Shown piece after piece: positions 32,401 through 44,025 of a stretch of DNA of 64,000 nt. Both the position numbers and the translations under genes were made by a program. Within the stretch, counting starts at the first letter, position 1; the number at the start of each line of letters is the position of its first letter. The notes beneath the pieces are model-generated. The model made no database searches. It saw only the letters and a program-made list of their open reading frames with translations, and was not told where the DNA came from. This stretch comes from Gonium pectorale. Its lineage: Eukaryota; Chlorophyta; Chlorophyceae; Chlamydomonadales; Volvocaceae. The stretch covers positions 1,318,123 to 1,382,122 of the forward strand of contig LSYV01000015.1 in the NCBI GenBank assembly GCA_001584585.1, read 5' to 3'.

Positions 32401-35400
32401 CTGCGCAGAAAACGGGACAGGGTGCCAGCAGCAGTGCGCCCTCGGCGGACGCGGCGGAGGCCAGCAGCAGCAAAAAAGACGCAAAGAAGGGCGCGGCGGC
32501 CGCCGCGGGTACAAAGCGGCCAGCGCCGGAGGCGGACGCGGATGGAAAGGACGGAGCGGGCGCCGCCAGCGGAGAGCCGGCGGCGGGCGGGGAAGAGGAC
32601 GGCGACGCAGCCGACGGGAGGGGGAGGAAGAAGAAGGGTGGCAAGGGCAAGGTTGAACAACCGGCCAACTGGTTTGACCTAAAGGTGAGTTCCAGCTGTG
32701 GTCGGTTGATTGGATGAATGGCGTGGATGCGGGTTGGCCACCTGTCCACGCGAGGAGGTTGTCGGGCACAGGGTGGCCTGGGTACGCATGACAGCGGCTC
32801 ACGTCGCTTCATGGACCCGGCAATCACCGCCCATCACAGGTTGACGGGCTGCTCGTCCAAGTCACAGGCTGCTCGCGGGGGATGGTCCTCTGGCTCATGG
32901 ACCCATGCTGGCACCCACTCGCGGGCTCCCTTTGGCACCCACTCACGGCTTCCGTCCCCGCTTTCTACCTGCTCTTTCCACTGAGCGCCTGGCACCCTGT
33001 CCCCTCCCGCCTCTCCTCTCGTTCCGCAAACCCCCGGGGGAGCGGCAGATCAACACAAACGTGTACGTCACGGGCCTGCCGTTAGACGTGACGATCCAGG
33101 AGGTGAATGAGACGTTCAGCAAGTGCGGCATCATCAAAGTGGACGAGAAGGGCCACCCGCGGATCAAGCTGTACAGGTGGGGGCTTTGCCGTACGCGCCT
33201 GACGCCCTGTCGTATGTGGGCGTCCCTGGTACACTGTGCGGCGGCCGTTGTGCGTTTGCCTCATGAACATCTGAGGGTGCTCGTTGATGAAGGAGACGTT
33301 GCCAGTTGGCTGAAACGGGTGTTGGCAAGTTCCTTTGGTTTCGCTCAAGACCGCACAGGGCGTCGCTGGTGCAAAGAGCAGGTTTGAGCTCGCGCTGTTG
33401 AGCCTTCTAGCTCGTTTGGATCACTTACGAGCCTTGAGCTTGTAACAAAATCATCGACATCGTACTGCAACACTGGGTGCACCTACATGCATACCCGCGT
33501 GTGTGCCCGCTCCCCCCCCCCCGCCCCGCATGTGCCTGCAGGGACAAGGCCACCGGTATGCTCAAGGGGGATGCGCTGGTGTCCTACCTCAAGGTGCAAT
33601 GCGGCCCACCGGGATGGGTGGATGGGAAAAGGGTGGCGCGCGGCTGGGCGGCGATGGCACAGAGCGGCCCGCGCTGTCGGCGGCGGCCGGCCCAAGCACC
33701 CATAAGGGTGCAGGAAGGCCCGTGCAGTCGTCGCATATGTATCGGCTGTCACTGGTTCTGGGCCGTGGCCGCTGCGGGTTCCGGGTGCACTTCACGCCCA
33801 CCGACCATGTGTGCCAAGGGCTGTAACCCCGAGTCCGCTTCAGGGGTCAAGAGTGCACTTGTCCGCCCATCCCCCGCTCTGTGCGACCTGCAGGAGCCGT
33901 CGGTGCCGCTCGCTTGCCAGTTCCTCCACCAGTCGTACTTTAGGTGGGAGGCGCGCCGATCCTCATGTCGTACGTTGCGCGGTTGCATGGTGGCGCGTAA
34001 GCCACTCCGGTGGCTCGACCCTCTCGCTCGCGTTCGCCCCGTCCATGAGCTGCGCTCCCCCCCTTGACACGCCGACACCAGCCCTGCGTCACGCTTACGC
34101 TCTCCCCCGGTCAGCGTCCGTCCATCCATAGTACTGGAGGTCAGCCTGGGCTGCGGGACCTTCCTCTGGGTGAAATGACGACAAGTCCCGTGCGGCTGCT
34201 GCTGCTGCTGCTGCTCAACAGATAATGCTGCATGCCTCCTCTTGAACCTGTCTGTTGGTCAGGGCGGGCTGCGGGACGCCCATGACGGTGGAGCCCGCCA
34301 AGTTCGAAATGAAGGGCGAGAAGTACCAGCCCAAGGTGGAGCGCGGGTCCAGGCGGCCAGGGGCCGTGCGGCGCTGACCGGGAACGTTCCCCTGCGGTGT
34401 GCATCGGGCCCCAGCGAGCGCCGCCAGTCGCCCTTCGCGCATCCCCTGTTACCACTTCTCGCGGAGGACACAGCCTGTCTGCGCCAGGCCGCCGTGTGGC
34501 GCAGTGGTTCGGGCTGGGGCAGCTCCACGCACAAGCGGCTTGTAGTAATGGTGGCTGAGATGCTCGTGTTCAAACGCACTCGAGGCCTATGTGCTGAGTG
34601 CGGAGGGGCGTTTGACAGGCACGATTACACGGCCCCTCCTGCCCCCCTGGGCGCCCTGCTCGCCCCGACCGCCCCTCCAGGCCTCCAACAAGAAGGAGAA
34701 ACGGAAGCAGCTGGCGCAGCTGGAGCAGCGCGCGCTGGGCTGGGGCGGTTTCGACGACAAGGCGTCGGCCGACAAGACCACCGCGGTGCTGTCGCAGATG
34801 TTCGCGCCCGACGACTTCCTGGAGAACATGCTGCTGGCGGGTGAGGAGAGGCGCGTGGCGGCGCTGCCGGGCCTCAGGAGCGCGGGGTTGCCCTCCCCTC
34901 CGGGCCTCCATCAAAGGGCAGGGGCTGGCGGAGGGACGCGAGTGGCCTGGGGTCGCGAGGGTGTCTTGTCGTGTGGTGTGGAGCGGGCTGCAGGCTGCCG
35001 TGTCCTACTACCGCTTCTGCCCCCACCCCTGCCGAAGAGCCCTGTCCAACGGTTTAGTGCATCCCATGGGCCACCGTTCGGGAGTTACCCCGCCAAGACA
35101 CTTCAACCCCACGCGGCCATGCCCGTCCTCAACTGGATACACCGACCTCACAAGGGTCGCGGACCATGTGCTCGGGGTTCAACGGCGCATTTTGAGCAAC
35201 CCCGCCTCCTGCCCCCGGCCCCCGGTTGCCCACGGCCGCCCGGGCCCCAGAGGAGCTGGAGCAGGACGTCCGCAGCGAGTGCACCAAGCTGGGCGTGATC
35301 GAGAAAGTGCGCATCTTCAAGCAGAACCCGCAGGGAATCGTCACGGTGCGCTTCCGCACGCCGGAGGCGGCCCACAAGTGCGTGGAGCTCATGAACGGCA

Positions 35401-36702
35401 GGTGGGGCGCCGGGCCGAGGGGTGAGGCGGGGCGGGGTGGGAGTGAAGACGGGAAATGGGTCGGCAGCTCGGAACGCGTGACGCTGAACCGCATTCGTAC
35501 GGGTTGACATCTTGAGGAATGGGGTGGGGGCACACCCGGCAGCCGGCACGGAGCGGGTATATGGGGAGGGGAGCTGGGAAGGCGTGGAGGCTTGGTGGGA
35601 CGGGGCGCTGCCCAAGAAGGGGAATGGGCCTTGGGTGCGGTCACGTGCCGGGCTTTGAGGACCTCTGCTTCCACAAACGGCCACGCAGCAATTGCCCGCC
35701 GCCCGCTGTGTCGTGGTCCTCCCGCCGTGGGCCCAGGCCGACCACTGCGCTGCGCGTGAAGTGTCCCCGTGGCTTGGCTGCTCCTCAGCCCCGCCGCAGC
35801 GGCCCCGGCAGTCCGCCGCTTGTAGGTCGTGGTGTGGACGGGCGCACAGACGGGGGTGTGCCGTCCGCTGCTCCGCTCGCACCGCCCTGCGGTTGGAGTG
35901 ACGCCCGGCCTTGCGACGGTCCCCTTCCGACCCCTTTCCGCAGGTACTTTGGCGGCCGCCGGCTGGAGGCGTTCATGTGGGACGGCTTCACAAACTACAA
36001 CGTCAAGGTACGTGCTGGCGCTCGCCGGCTCGTCATGTCAGCAACATGGGGTCGTTGGGAAAAGATAAAACAACAGGTGTTCTCACTAGAGAGGCCTGAG
36101 GCGCAGGCCGTCCCGTCCCGAATCACAGAGGCAAAGGTAACCAAAAGTGCCCAGCGTCCCATCGCAACGACCGATCGGGGGGTGGGGGTGGGGCTGGCAA
36201 GGCGCGTCGCACTGCGTGCATCATCCGGTGCCCCGGAATGGGCTGCCGATTTTGATACGCAGGCGGGGGGGAGGGGTCGCGTTGCCCGACTGCATAGTTT
36301 TTGCACTCCGCGCGGAGACAAGGGGCACCCAGCCATTAGCATGCGCGCGACATGCACCCTGGCACTGGTTACGGGGGCGCCACGCCTAGCGAAGCCAAGC
36401 CTTCAGCCCCGGCGCCATCGTGTGGACTGCGGGCATCAACATGTGTTTGTGTCTGGCCCCCAAATTTGTTTCCGCGGCGTCAGACTTACACCTTCCGCCC
36501 GCAGTCGAAGGAGACAGCGGAGGAGGAGCAGGCGCGGCTGGAGGCCTTCGCGCGAGAGCTGGAGGCCAAGGGCGAGGTGGAGGCCGCCGCCGCGGCATCC
36601 GCGGCGGCAGCAGCAGCAGGCGAGAGGGCGGCGGAGGCCAGCCGGGCTACTGCCGCTGCCACCGCTCCAGCAGCAGCCGACGAGCAGAAGATGGAGGCAT
36701 AG
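29493..36702 (+). CDS. Tat-SF1/CUS2-family splicing factor (plant ELF9-like)
   Basis: 583 residues in 15 exons: 29493-29550, 30107-30260, 30656-30731, 31212-31333, 31772-31865, 32134-32229, 32409-32684, 33049-33176, 33542-33593, 33894-33943, 34263-34335, 34681-34840, 35251-35401, 35944-36007, 36505-36702; phases agree. The N-terminus has a GYF-like module (SGWWVASPAGGPPVGPYS, then GDSPVWCEGRTEWKKI), as in Arabidopsis ELF9. Next come YVWDRR and KYMPKEG, matching the Tat-SF1 start, acidic and Lys-rich linkers, RRM1 (TNVYVTGLPLDVTIQEVNET, GMLKGDALVSYLK, EPAKFEMKGEKY), and a second RRM of UHM type (ECTKLGVIEKVRIF, GIVTVRFRTPEAA, RYFGGRRLEAFMWDG). The Glu/Ala-rich tail ends in DEQKMEA. The family binds the U2 snRNP protein SF3b1 and acts in early spliceosome assembly; ELF9 also affects mRNA turnover in plants. 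Nuclear location is inferred. Confidence 0.93.
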
Positions 36703-37884
36703 CGTGGTTCGACTGCAGGCGGGGCGCTGCGCGCGTGGTCGGGGGTTGCCTGTTGGGGTGCCATTGACGGTTGTCCCGCCTTGGACGGTTTGGAAGAGGA
36801 GTAAGTGTGTTTGACTGGTCTATCGGTATGGAGTGAACTTGACTGCTGGAAAGGGGACTGGTCCAGCGGTTCGCTGACACCACCGCAGCCTGATTTGGAC
36901 AATTCGAAGCCATGCGAGCCGAGATGTTTTCTTGTCTTATTTGTGCTGCAGTCGATCGGCGTTTGGTCGCGTTCGGCACACGCTGAATACACAGTATACT
37001 GCAGGTTGCCATGACAGGGATGATTTGAGTCCTGTTCCATCAAGTAAATGAACTTACGTCTGTGCAAACTGCTTGACACAGGCAACTGATCATCGCCATC
37101 GAGGCACCCTGACAGTTGCGCCACCCGAGGCAGTACACCGTAGTTTTATGGGCACTACCTGTCAACGCAGCAAGCATTATGATGTTGCCTCAGTCACAAA
37201 GGTACTCAGACCAAGAATGAAGGCCTAGGGTGCACCCAATACCGTACTTGCTGTACAGACACTTGCCCACTTCACCTAGAACTACTACGTGGGCTTGACT
37301 GCAGTGCATGTAGCTCTCCGGAACGTCGGACTATGATCGCCTAGCTCAAGGGCCCGCTGCAGGTCCTGCAACTCCTTCCCCACGTACAGCACAACTACGC
37401 CTATTTAGGAATATCGTGTTGGTCACTGGTATTGTGCTGACGTTCCATCAGTTGCAGTGGTCTGGAACAACTGGAGCGCAACTTCCGCCTTCTGCCACTC
37501 TCCTGGGCTTTATAGTCAACACTCGCTTTTAGCTCTTTTTACCCTAGAACATCACTGCTCCGTCTGCTCGGCGCACTACGCTCGGTTTCCATGAGCAGCT
37601 TTGAGGCGTTACCAACCCCTGTTCGAAACAAACGGCTCGCTTGTCTTGAACGTCGTTGACGCACGCAATCAGTCCAAGCTCAGCTGGCCTGCCTTGGTTT
37701 TCCAGGAGTCTCTCGGCATTCCAGTAACAGACAACCCGCGACAGCATATTACCTCTGGGTGTTCGGTGCACGTCCTGAGGCGCACGTACCGACATTCGCC
37801 AGTCCTCGCGGCAGTTCGGACGGCAACGGTCGTTACGTGTCGCCGTCCACTGTTCGGGCCCCTTCCAAGTGCCCAGGACCGGCC
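36703..37884. other. Spacer: 3' UTR of splicing factor and 5' side of next gene
   Basis: Both neighbours run on the plus strand. The region is less GC-rich than the coding sequence and has no supported gene. I saw no plus-strand TGTAA, so the cleavage site of the upstream gene is unclear. A short non-coding first exon of the next gene could lie here. Confidence 0.45.
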
Positions 37885-40800
37885 ATGCTACCGAGCGTTA
37901 AGTTTGAGGATCGTGCCTTTGCTTCGCCTTACCGGCTCCAACCGTCACCCCGCAAGCAACCCAGCGATGCCTCCCTCCCAGCAGTAGGAGGGTCAAACTC
38001 TTCCCACGCCCTGCTCGCAAGGCAGAGCTCCCAACGAATTTCCAACCCCAACCTGCTCGCAAGTTTCGAGCGGCAACACCCAAATGCCGGTGCAGCTAGC
38101 CCCCTTCTCCATCGCCTCAGCGACACCGGCACCGCAGCCGGCAGCATTCCCTTCAGCCTGCTGAATACAGCTCCGGCTATACTCGTCGGCGACGGCCACG
38201 GCGACGGCGAAGATGGGTCTGCCAGCGCCTCGTCACGTCCACAGCCCAGTCCCGCCGGTGAGGGCCAAGAGCCGCAGTCCAAGCCGCGCCGAGCGGCGGA
38301 GGCCGCAAGCTCGCCGCACGGTGACGGCAGCGATGGAGGTGGCGGCAGTGGCGAGCGCTGCCGCCGTGGCGTTGACGCGCTGCGCCCCGCTGCGGCGCCC
38401 GATAAGGGCCGCGGGCCGGAGCCGCCGGCGGAGCACCGCAGCGGGCGGCATGGTGGCCCCGCAGACACGGCCCTGCCGCCCCACCGCCGGGGCTTTGCGC
38501 CCCGCCACGCATCGCCGTCGCCCTACCGCACCGCGGTGCCGGACGGGCCGCCCCTGGCTGGTGCCAAGGCGCGTCCCAGGCTGCTGGCACAGGTGCGACG
38601 AGGTGAAAGAGGAGAGGGGAACAGGGTGCGGCGAATCCAAAGAGTTTCCGGAGGCGGCTGCTCGCTTGTAAGAACAATAGAGTGATGGCTTCCAAGGAGG
38701 TACGCTTGCGGCGCCGGCCGTGTCACTCACCCCCTGGTTCCCTATCCCTCACTCCCCGCCCCAGCCTCGGGCCGCTGCCGGTGCGTCTTGCTCGGCGCTC
38801 AGCGGCGCCCCCGGACATGCACGTGCACAAGGATCACCGGCGGCCGCGCGCGGCCGCGGCAGCGCCTCTCCGTCTCCATCGCCACCGCCGTCCCTGCCTT
38901 TACCGGGGCCGCGAGCGGGGCGGCAGGTGTGTGGCGGGTGCGGGATTTGCTCTCAGGCATCCCTCAACCGGCTGCCAATGCTGGCTGTCACTATCCACTC
39001 AGGGGCAGCATCGGCGCGGGTCCACGCCTGCTCCCCGCCACCTGTCCCTCGCACTGCTGCCCGCTGAGCCACCATGCCCCTACATCCTAGGGGCACGCTG
39101 CCCCCCTTGAAAGCCAATCCCATGGGTGCCCTCCCCCCTCACCCTCCCCCCACAACCACCACCAACGCACAGGTGGCAACGCACAGCGGCGACGGCGGCG
39201 CGGAGCTGCCCCGGTTGCGGCCCTCCGACCCGGGTGTCGCGGGCCGTGCCGCCGGCGGTGGCGGCGGCGGCGACCTGCAACAGCGCTTCGAGGTCAGCTC
39301 TCGCCTCCCAGACATTGCAACCTCCCGCGACGAGTCCGCCTTCGCTATCGCCGCGGCCACCCCCGCAGCTGGCCCCGCCGTGCTGTCCCTGCCCATATCA
39401 GTAGACCGCCTTCGCGCCAGCGTCTGCGCATCCGGCCTAGGCTCGGGCGCCGCCCAGCGCGACGGCAGCGGCGACGGCGCGGGGCCCGGCGGCGACCAAG
39501 TGCTGGCGCAGCTGGCAGCGACGGTGCAGGAGCTGCAGCGGAAGGTCTTGGAGCTGTCGCGAACCCACGCACCGTGTGCACCGCCCGCGCCGCCGTGCCT
39601 GCCGGGCTGCGCGCAGGGCCGCGCCGGCTTGCCGCTCGGAGTGCAGGCCGTCCGGTTGAGTGAGCTGTCCGACGCGGTGCTGAGCGGGGGCAGCAGCGTC
39701 TACAGCAGCAGCTTTGTCGACAGTAGCACGGGCATGCCGAGAAACTACGTGGCTGAGGGCGCCTACAGCTTCGAGAGCGCGGCCAGCGGCCGTGGCTGCG
39801 GCGGCGGCCGCGACGGCAGCGGTGGCGGCAGCGGTGGCAGTAGCGGTGGCGGCAGCGGTGGCAGTAGCGGTGGCGGCAGCAGCGTGGCAATGGCGGCTGC
39901 GTGCCCGCCGGCGGGAACTGGAGTGGAGGTGGCGGACGCGGTCGGGTCCGCGGGGCGACCGTCGGCGATGGAGGAGCGCCTGGCGGCGGTGGAGGCGCAG
40001 CTGCAGCTGCTGGCCGCCGGGACCGGCCACGCAGCTCCGCCGCCCCTCTTTGACCGCCTCATGCCGCCCCTGCGCGTCACCAGCAGCTGCGCGCGGGTGC
40101 CCGCGCCAGTGGCTGGCACTGACGACGCGCAGCCCCAGGTCCCCACTCCCGCTCCCCCCGCGGCAGGAGCGCCCGCCTGGGGCGCTGCGGACGCCATGGG
40201 CTTGGCGCTGGGATGCACCCTGGCGGTTGGGGCGATGCTGCGCAGCGTGCAGCGGCGGCCTGGCGGCCGGCCGCGGCCGCCGCCGCCGTCAGCGCAGCGG
40301 GACGAGGAGGCGCGCGCCGCCGTGGCGGCTGTTCGGGAGAGCGTTGATGGCTTGTCGCAGCGGCTGCAGGACCTCACCCTGGAGCTGGCGAGCGCGGCTG
40401 CGCAGTCGTCCTCGGCCACGTGTGAGATCCAGGCCTTGCTGGATCGAGTCCAGCTCGCTCAGGCGACGGCCGCCACCGCCGCCACGACAGCCAGACAAGC
40501 GCTCGACGCCGCCGAGGCGGCGGCGGCGACAGCCGCCACCGTCTCGCAAGAGGCGCTGGCGGCCGCGGCCGCGGCAGCGGCCGGGCCTCAGGAAGCAGCG
40601 GGCGGCAGCGCGTCTGGCGCCGCCGCGCCGGTGTCCCCGGCGGCGCTGGCCGTGCCGCGGAGGTCGGCGGGGGTCCGCTGCGTCAGCTTTCAGATATCAC
40701 CCGTGCAGGCGATGGGCGATGAGGACCATGGGGAAGCGGGCCGAGGCAGGGACAGTGACCGGCACACAGACGAAGACCACACGGGCGGGAACGACAGCAG

Positions 40801-41788
40801 CGCCCGCACGCCCGAGCGGCGGTCCCTCCTGAACGGCTTTGGCGGTGGCGCAGTCGGCGACGGAGCCACCACGCCGCGCCTACCACAGCGCAGCTCGATC
40901 AGCCCGGCCCGTCTGTACAGCGGCGTCGGCTCGGTCTCCTACAGTGGCGTGGGCAGCCCCCTGCGCCACTCCTACAACGGCGTGGGCGGCCCCGTCCCTG
41001 CGGCCTCGGCCCTGATTGAGCCGCTCAACGCCCGTCTCACCGCGGTGGAGGAGCTGGTGGCTGATCTGCGGGCCAAGGTCCACAAGGGGCTGGCGGTCCG
41101 CGTCACGCGCGATGAGATGCGAGAGTCCATGGCCCAGGTCGAGAACCGGCTGGAGGAGGCGATGGAGGTAATCTCACGGGCAACGTCCAGGGCCGCCTCG
41201 GCGCACCACAGCTCAACTTCCCACCGCCATGCCCATGCCCATGTACATGACCTGGCGCACTCGCTGTCGCTGGCTTTCTTGCACGGCCGCTCGCTACCGC
41301 AAGGCGGCCGGGAGCTGCGGGCGGGCTTCGGCAGCAGCGGCCGCAGCGGCGGGGTGTACGAGGACCTGGCGACGACTGAGGGAGGGGAGCAAGAGGACGG
41401 CGAGGATCTGGAGGAGGCCGTGCAGGAGGAGAGCGCGTGGAGGGGCGGCGGGGGGGCTCCGGGCGAGAAAGCAGGCAGGGGAAGTACCAGCGGCGGAGCT
41501 GGAGCGGCGACGCGGGCCCGATGCGGTATCGAGGGCGAGCTGGCGGACGGCAGTGCAACCGCGCATCCGGCGGCGTGGGCCGACAAGCCGCGTCCCGCCA
41601 CCAGCCGAAGAGGTGGCAGAGGTGAGGCTGCCGACGTGGCCCTGCCTACCGGTACGCCGCCGGTGATGCGCCGCCTTTCCCGGGCGCTCGGCGTGCTGGA
41701 GCAGCGCGTTGAGCTCCTCGAGGGGGCTGCGATTGGGGGCACCGGCGGCGGCTCAGCCGTGATCGCCGCGGTCCCGGCGGGCGTGTAG
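37885..41788 (+). CDS. Low-complexity coiled-coil protein with one possible membrane segment
   Basis: Not recognised. Model: exons 37885-38592, 38765-38926 and 39173-41788, all phase 0, 1161 residues. The start is the first in-frame ATG, but the frame stays open upstream, so an extra 5' exon is possible. The first 290 residues are Ser/Pro/Arg-rich and probably disordered. Residues about 508-528 are a Gly-Ser repeat. A hydrophobic stretch around residue 630 (MGLALGCTLAVGAMLRS) is a weak membrane-span candidate followed by RRPGGRPRPP. Two coiled coils follow: about 660-760 (Ala-rich heptads such as ESVDGLSQRLQDLTLELAS) and about 905-965 (LNARLTAVEELVADLRAKV). Between them are Tyr-Ser-Gly-Val-Gly-like motifs. 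The tail ends ALGVLEQRVELLEGAA, a third short coil. Composition is typical of volvocine structural or ciliary proteins, but no function can be assigned. Confidence 0.68.
39826..39884 (+). repeat. In-frame Gly-Ser minisatellite
   Basis: Tandem copies of a unit close to GGTGGCAGTAGC / GGTGGCGGCAGC encode Gly-Gly-Ser-Ser and Gly-Gly-Gly-Ser within the low-complexity coiled-coil gene. Unit length is a multiple of three, so copy-number change would keep the frame. Confidence 0.75.
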
Positions 41789-43334
41789 ATGCGCGACGCA
41801 AGATGGCCAGGAGGGTTCCCTCGTGACCGTGAGGGGCTTCCCCCGGGCCATGCCGCATCCATCGTGGGCGTGTGGCAGGTAGCACAGCAGCGCTCCTGGC
41901 GGGCGAGTGCCCTTGTGTGTTTCGATCGACGGCTCCATTATGCGAGTGCAGCGGAAGCTCATTGACAAAAAAACGCCTAGGAATGCTACATTGGTGGTTC
42001 GTGTGGCAGAGCGAACGGGCATGGACTGATCTCCCAGCAATGCGGTGCATGTGTTTGGCATGCGGGTCAAGGCCCGCGGCGGGGGGCAGGAGTGCAACAC
42101 GGCGGCACGTGTAGTGGTGCTGCAATGGACCGGAAAGGCACGAGGCCCTGGGCGCTGCGTATGCGCCAGGAGATTGTTTGCATTGGGGGTGTGGGCAGGC
42201 AGTGGCAGCTGCGCCCTGTCACGGCAGACTGCGGGGGGGTCACGCCAGCGAAGCAAACGGCGCAACCCCCTCACAAACTGTGCACCAAGACTCAGTGGCG
42301 CGTGCAGTGCGCATGGTGGTGACTGCGGTATGGGTTCTGAAGCCGTTGGGAACCTGCTTCCTCCCTTCTTCCAATGCCAGGGCGGGTCCGCCAGGCTGCG
42401 CTGGGCGTCCCCGTGCTCCTGTTGCGTTTCAATGTCCCCCGGTGTCCGCAGTTGCCGGCTTGCCGCTGCAGGTTTTCGAAGTCCAGGTTGTGCAGCACCC
42501 TGCTGTAGCGGCGCATGCTCAGTACGGATACGGATACGGGTGCCGGCAACACCAACGGCGGTCTGTTGTGCCCGTGCTGCCTCCGTACAGCATGGGTGTG
42601 TGGGTGCCCGGTGCCATGTGCGCCAGGGGAGGTGTTGAATGAGCGTTGTGTCCTCCGTCCTCCTGGTTGAGCCGCTCAACTTGTCGCATTTGAAGCTCGA
42701 TTCGAAGTGAAGCCGCTTTGATGAAGGAGGCGATATTGCCTCCTTGATTGGCCTCCACAACATGAACTGTTGGTTTGGTTCGGCGGCATTGGTTCGGCGG
42801 CAGGATGAGGCGTTGCGCGGTGTGCGCGGACTCCCATGTTCTATTTGGGCTAACTGCTGTCTTGAGTCGGGGTGGGGGAGTTACATGGTGGGCCTTGCGT
42901 GCGGACGGACATCCACCGCCTTGCAAAGGGCAGTCAACTGGTTTATGACGCGGTTCATGGTGACGGTGACGGTAACGTTCGCGGTGACGGTGACCTGTCT
43001 GCTGTCTCGCGTTCCGCTACGTTCCAGCGGATCAGTGGTGCAAAGGCGAGTTCGGCGAGTGCCCCACTGGACGGGTGTGCAGGGGCGCAACCATTGGCAG
43101 GACTGAGCTGGGCAGGAGGGGGAGCCTCGCTCCTCAGGCCACCTGCTGCCTAGCGTCATGGATGAGTCTGGCCTGGCGAAAGACAGAGCGCCCTGCGGGT
43201 CCAAACAACTCGACCAAGGTACCACCCGCGCGTTTGTGTGTTGAAATCACTTTGCTCTGTGATCCGTTACCCTTACAAGCAGCCATGCACACTATTGCTC
43301 GTGTTCTTAGCCCGTTGCGCAATGAGTTCGCCGG

Positions 43335-43339
43335 TTACA
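43335..43339 (-). terminator. Candidate TGTAA polyadenylation signal for the DCC-family gene
   Basis: TTACA on plus about 690 bases after the minus-strand stop; a second copy lies at 43352-43356. The distance fits a typical volvocine 3' UTR. Motif-only evidence. Confidence 0.4.
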
Positions 43340-43451
43340 TGCGGACTTTGATTACATGTATAGAGTGGTTAATCTAACTGGCCGTTTTGCTTACTGGTAT
43401 AGGGGCGGAGAGTTCCGCTGGGCACCTCCAGTCCCTCCGGTGTCCAGCCGC

Positions 43452-43456
43452 TGTAA
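43452..43456 (+). terminator. Candidate TGTAA polyadenylation signal for the coiled-coil gene
   Basis: First TGTAA that I find after the stop at 41788, about 1660 bases downstream. The distance is long, so a variant signal nearer the stop is possible. Confidence 0.28.
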
Positions 43457-44025
43457 CACGCACGACTCGGCAGGCAGGCAGGCGTACTCACTTCCCAGCG
43501 CCACCTAATGTCGGCGCCTCAAACGACTGCATGTGACCCAGTCTGCGCCCAACGGTAACGTCGTGCGCTGCAATGTGTGCAATGGACCGGCACCACAGCA
43601 CACCGTCGACTTGGCAACCAACCAAGAATGCGTGCTCCTCTCTCCCACGGTCTGCCGAGCATTAGAAGACAGGCTCTCGCTGAGCAAGGCGGTCCCGCGC
43701 CGGGTGACCGTGACCCATTAAACTCTCAGGACCCTCCCGCGTATCGTTGCGATACTGTAGTGATCAATGGCATGCTGACAACACACGCAGCTCATGGCTC
43801 TCCTGCCCCGAATGTTGCATAACGTTATGCGCCGGGCACCACCTCTCACGCTCTCTCCCGGCCTCTCGTTCCGGCACCTAGGCGACGAGCCGCCAATTAT
43901 CCTCTCCGAAACACGTACCAAAACCGCTTGCGTACTCGACACACACCGCATCCTGCTGCCAACGCGCAACGCCACAGTCTTTGCCATGCAACGCCCACCC
44001 TGCGCTCCTCCCCAACGCCTCACAG

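Larger units (their letters stand above)
41789..44025. other. Convergent intergenic region
   Basis: About 2.2 kb between convergent stops of the coiled-coil gene (+) and the DCC-family gene (-). No open frame has recognisable domains. It includes short GGTGAC-type tandem units near 42959-43000. TGTAA candidates on the two strands (43452 plus; 43335 and 43352 minus) overlap each other. Confidence 0.5.

Noticed and set aside
39714..41862. Long open frames overlapping the coiled-coil gene on both strands (39714-40832 plus, 40972-41862 minus)
   Set aside because: Arg/Pro-rich shadow frames caused by GC-rich codons; the 39173-41788 frame has coiled-coil periodicity and ordered acid/base patterns.
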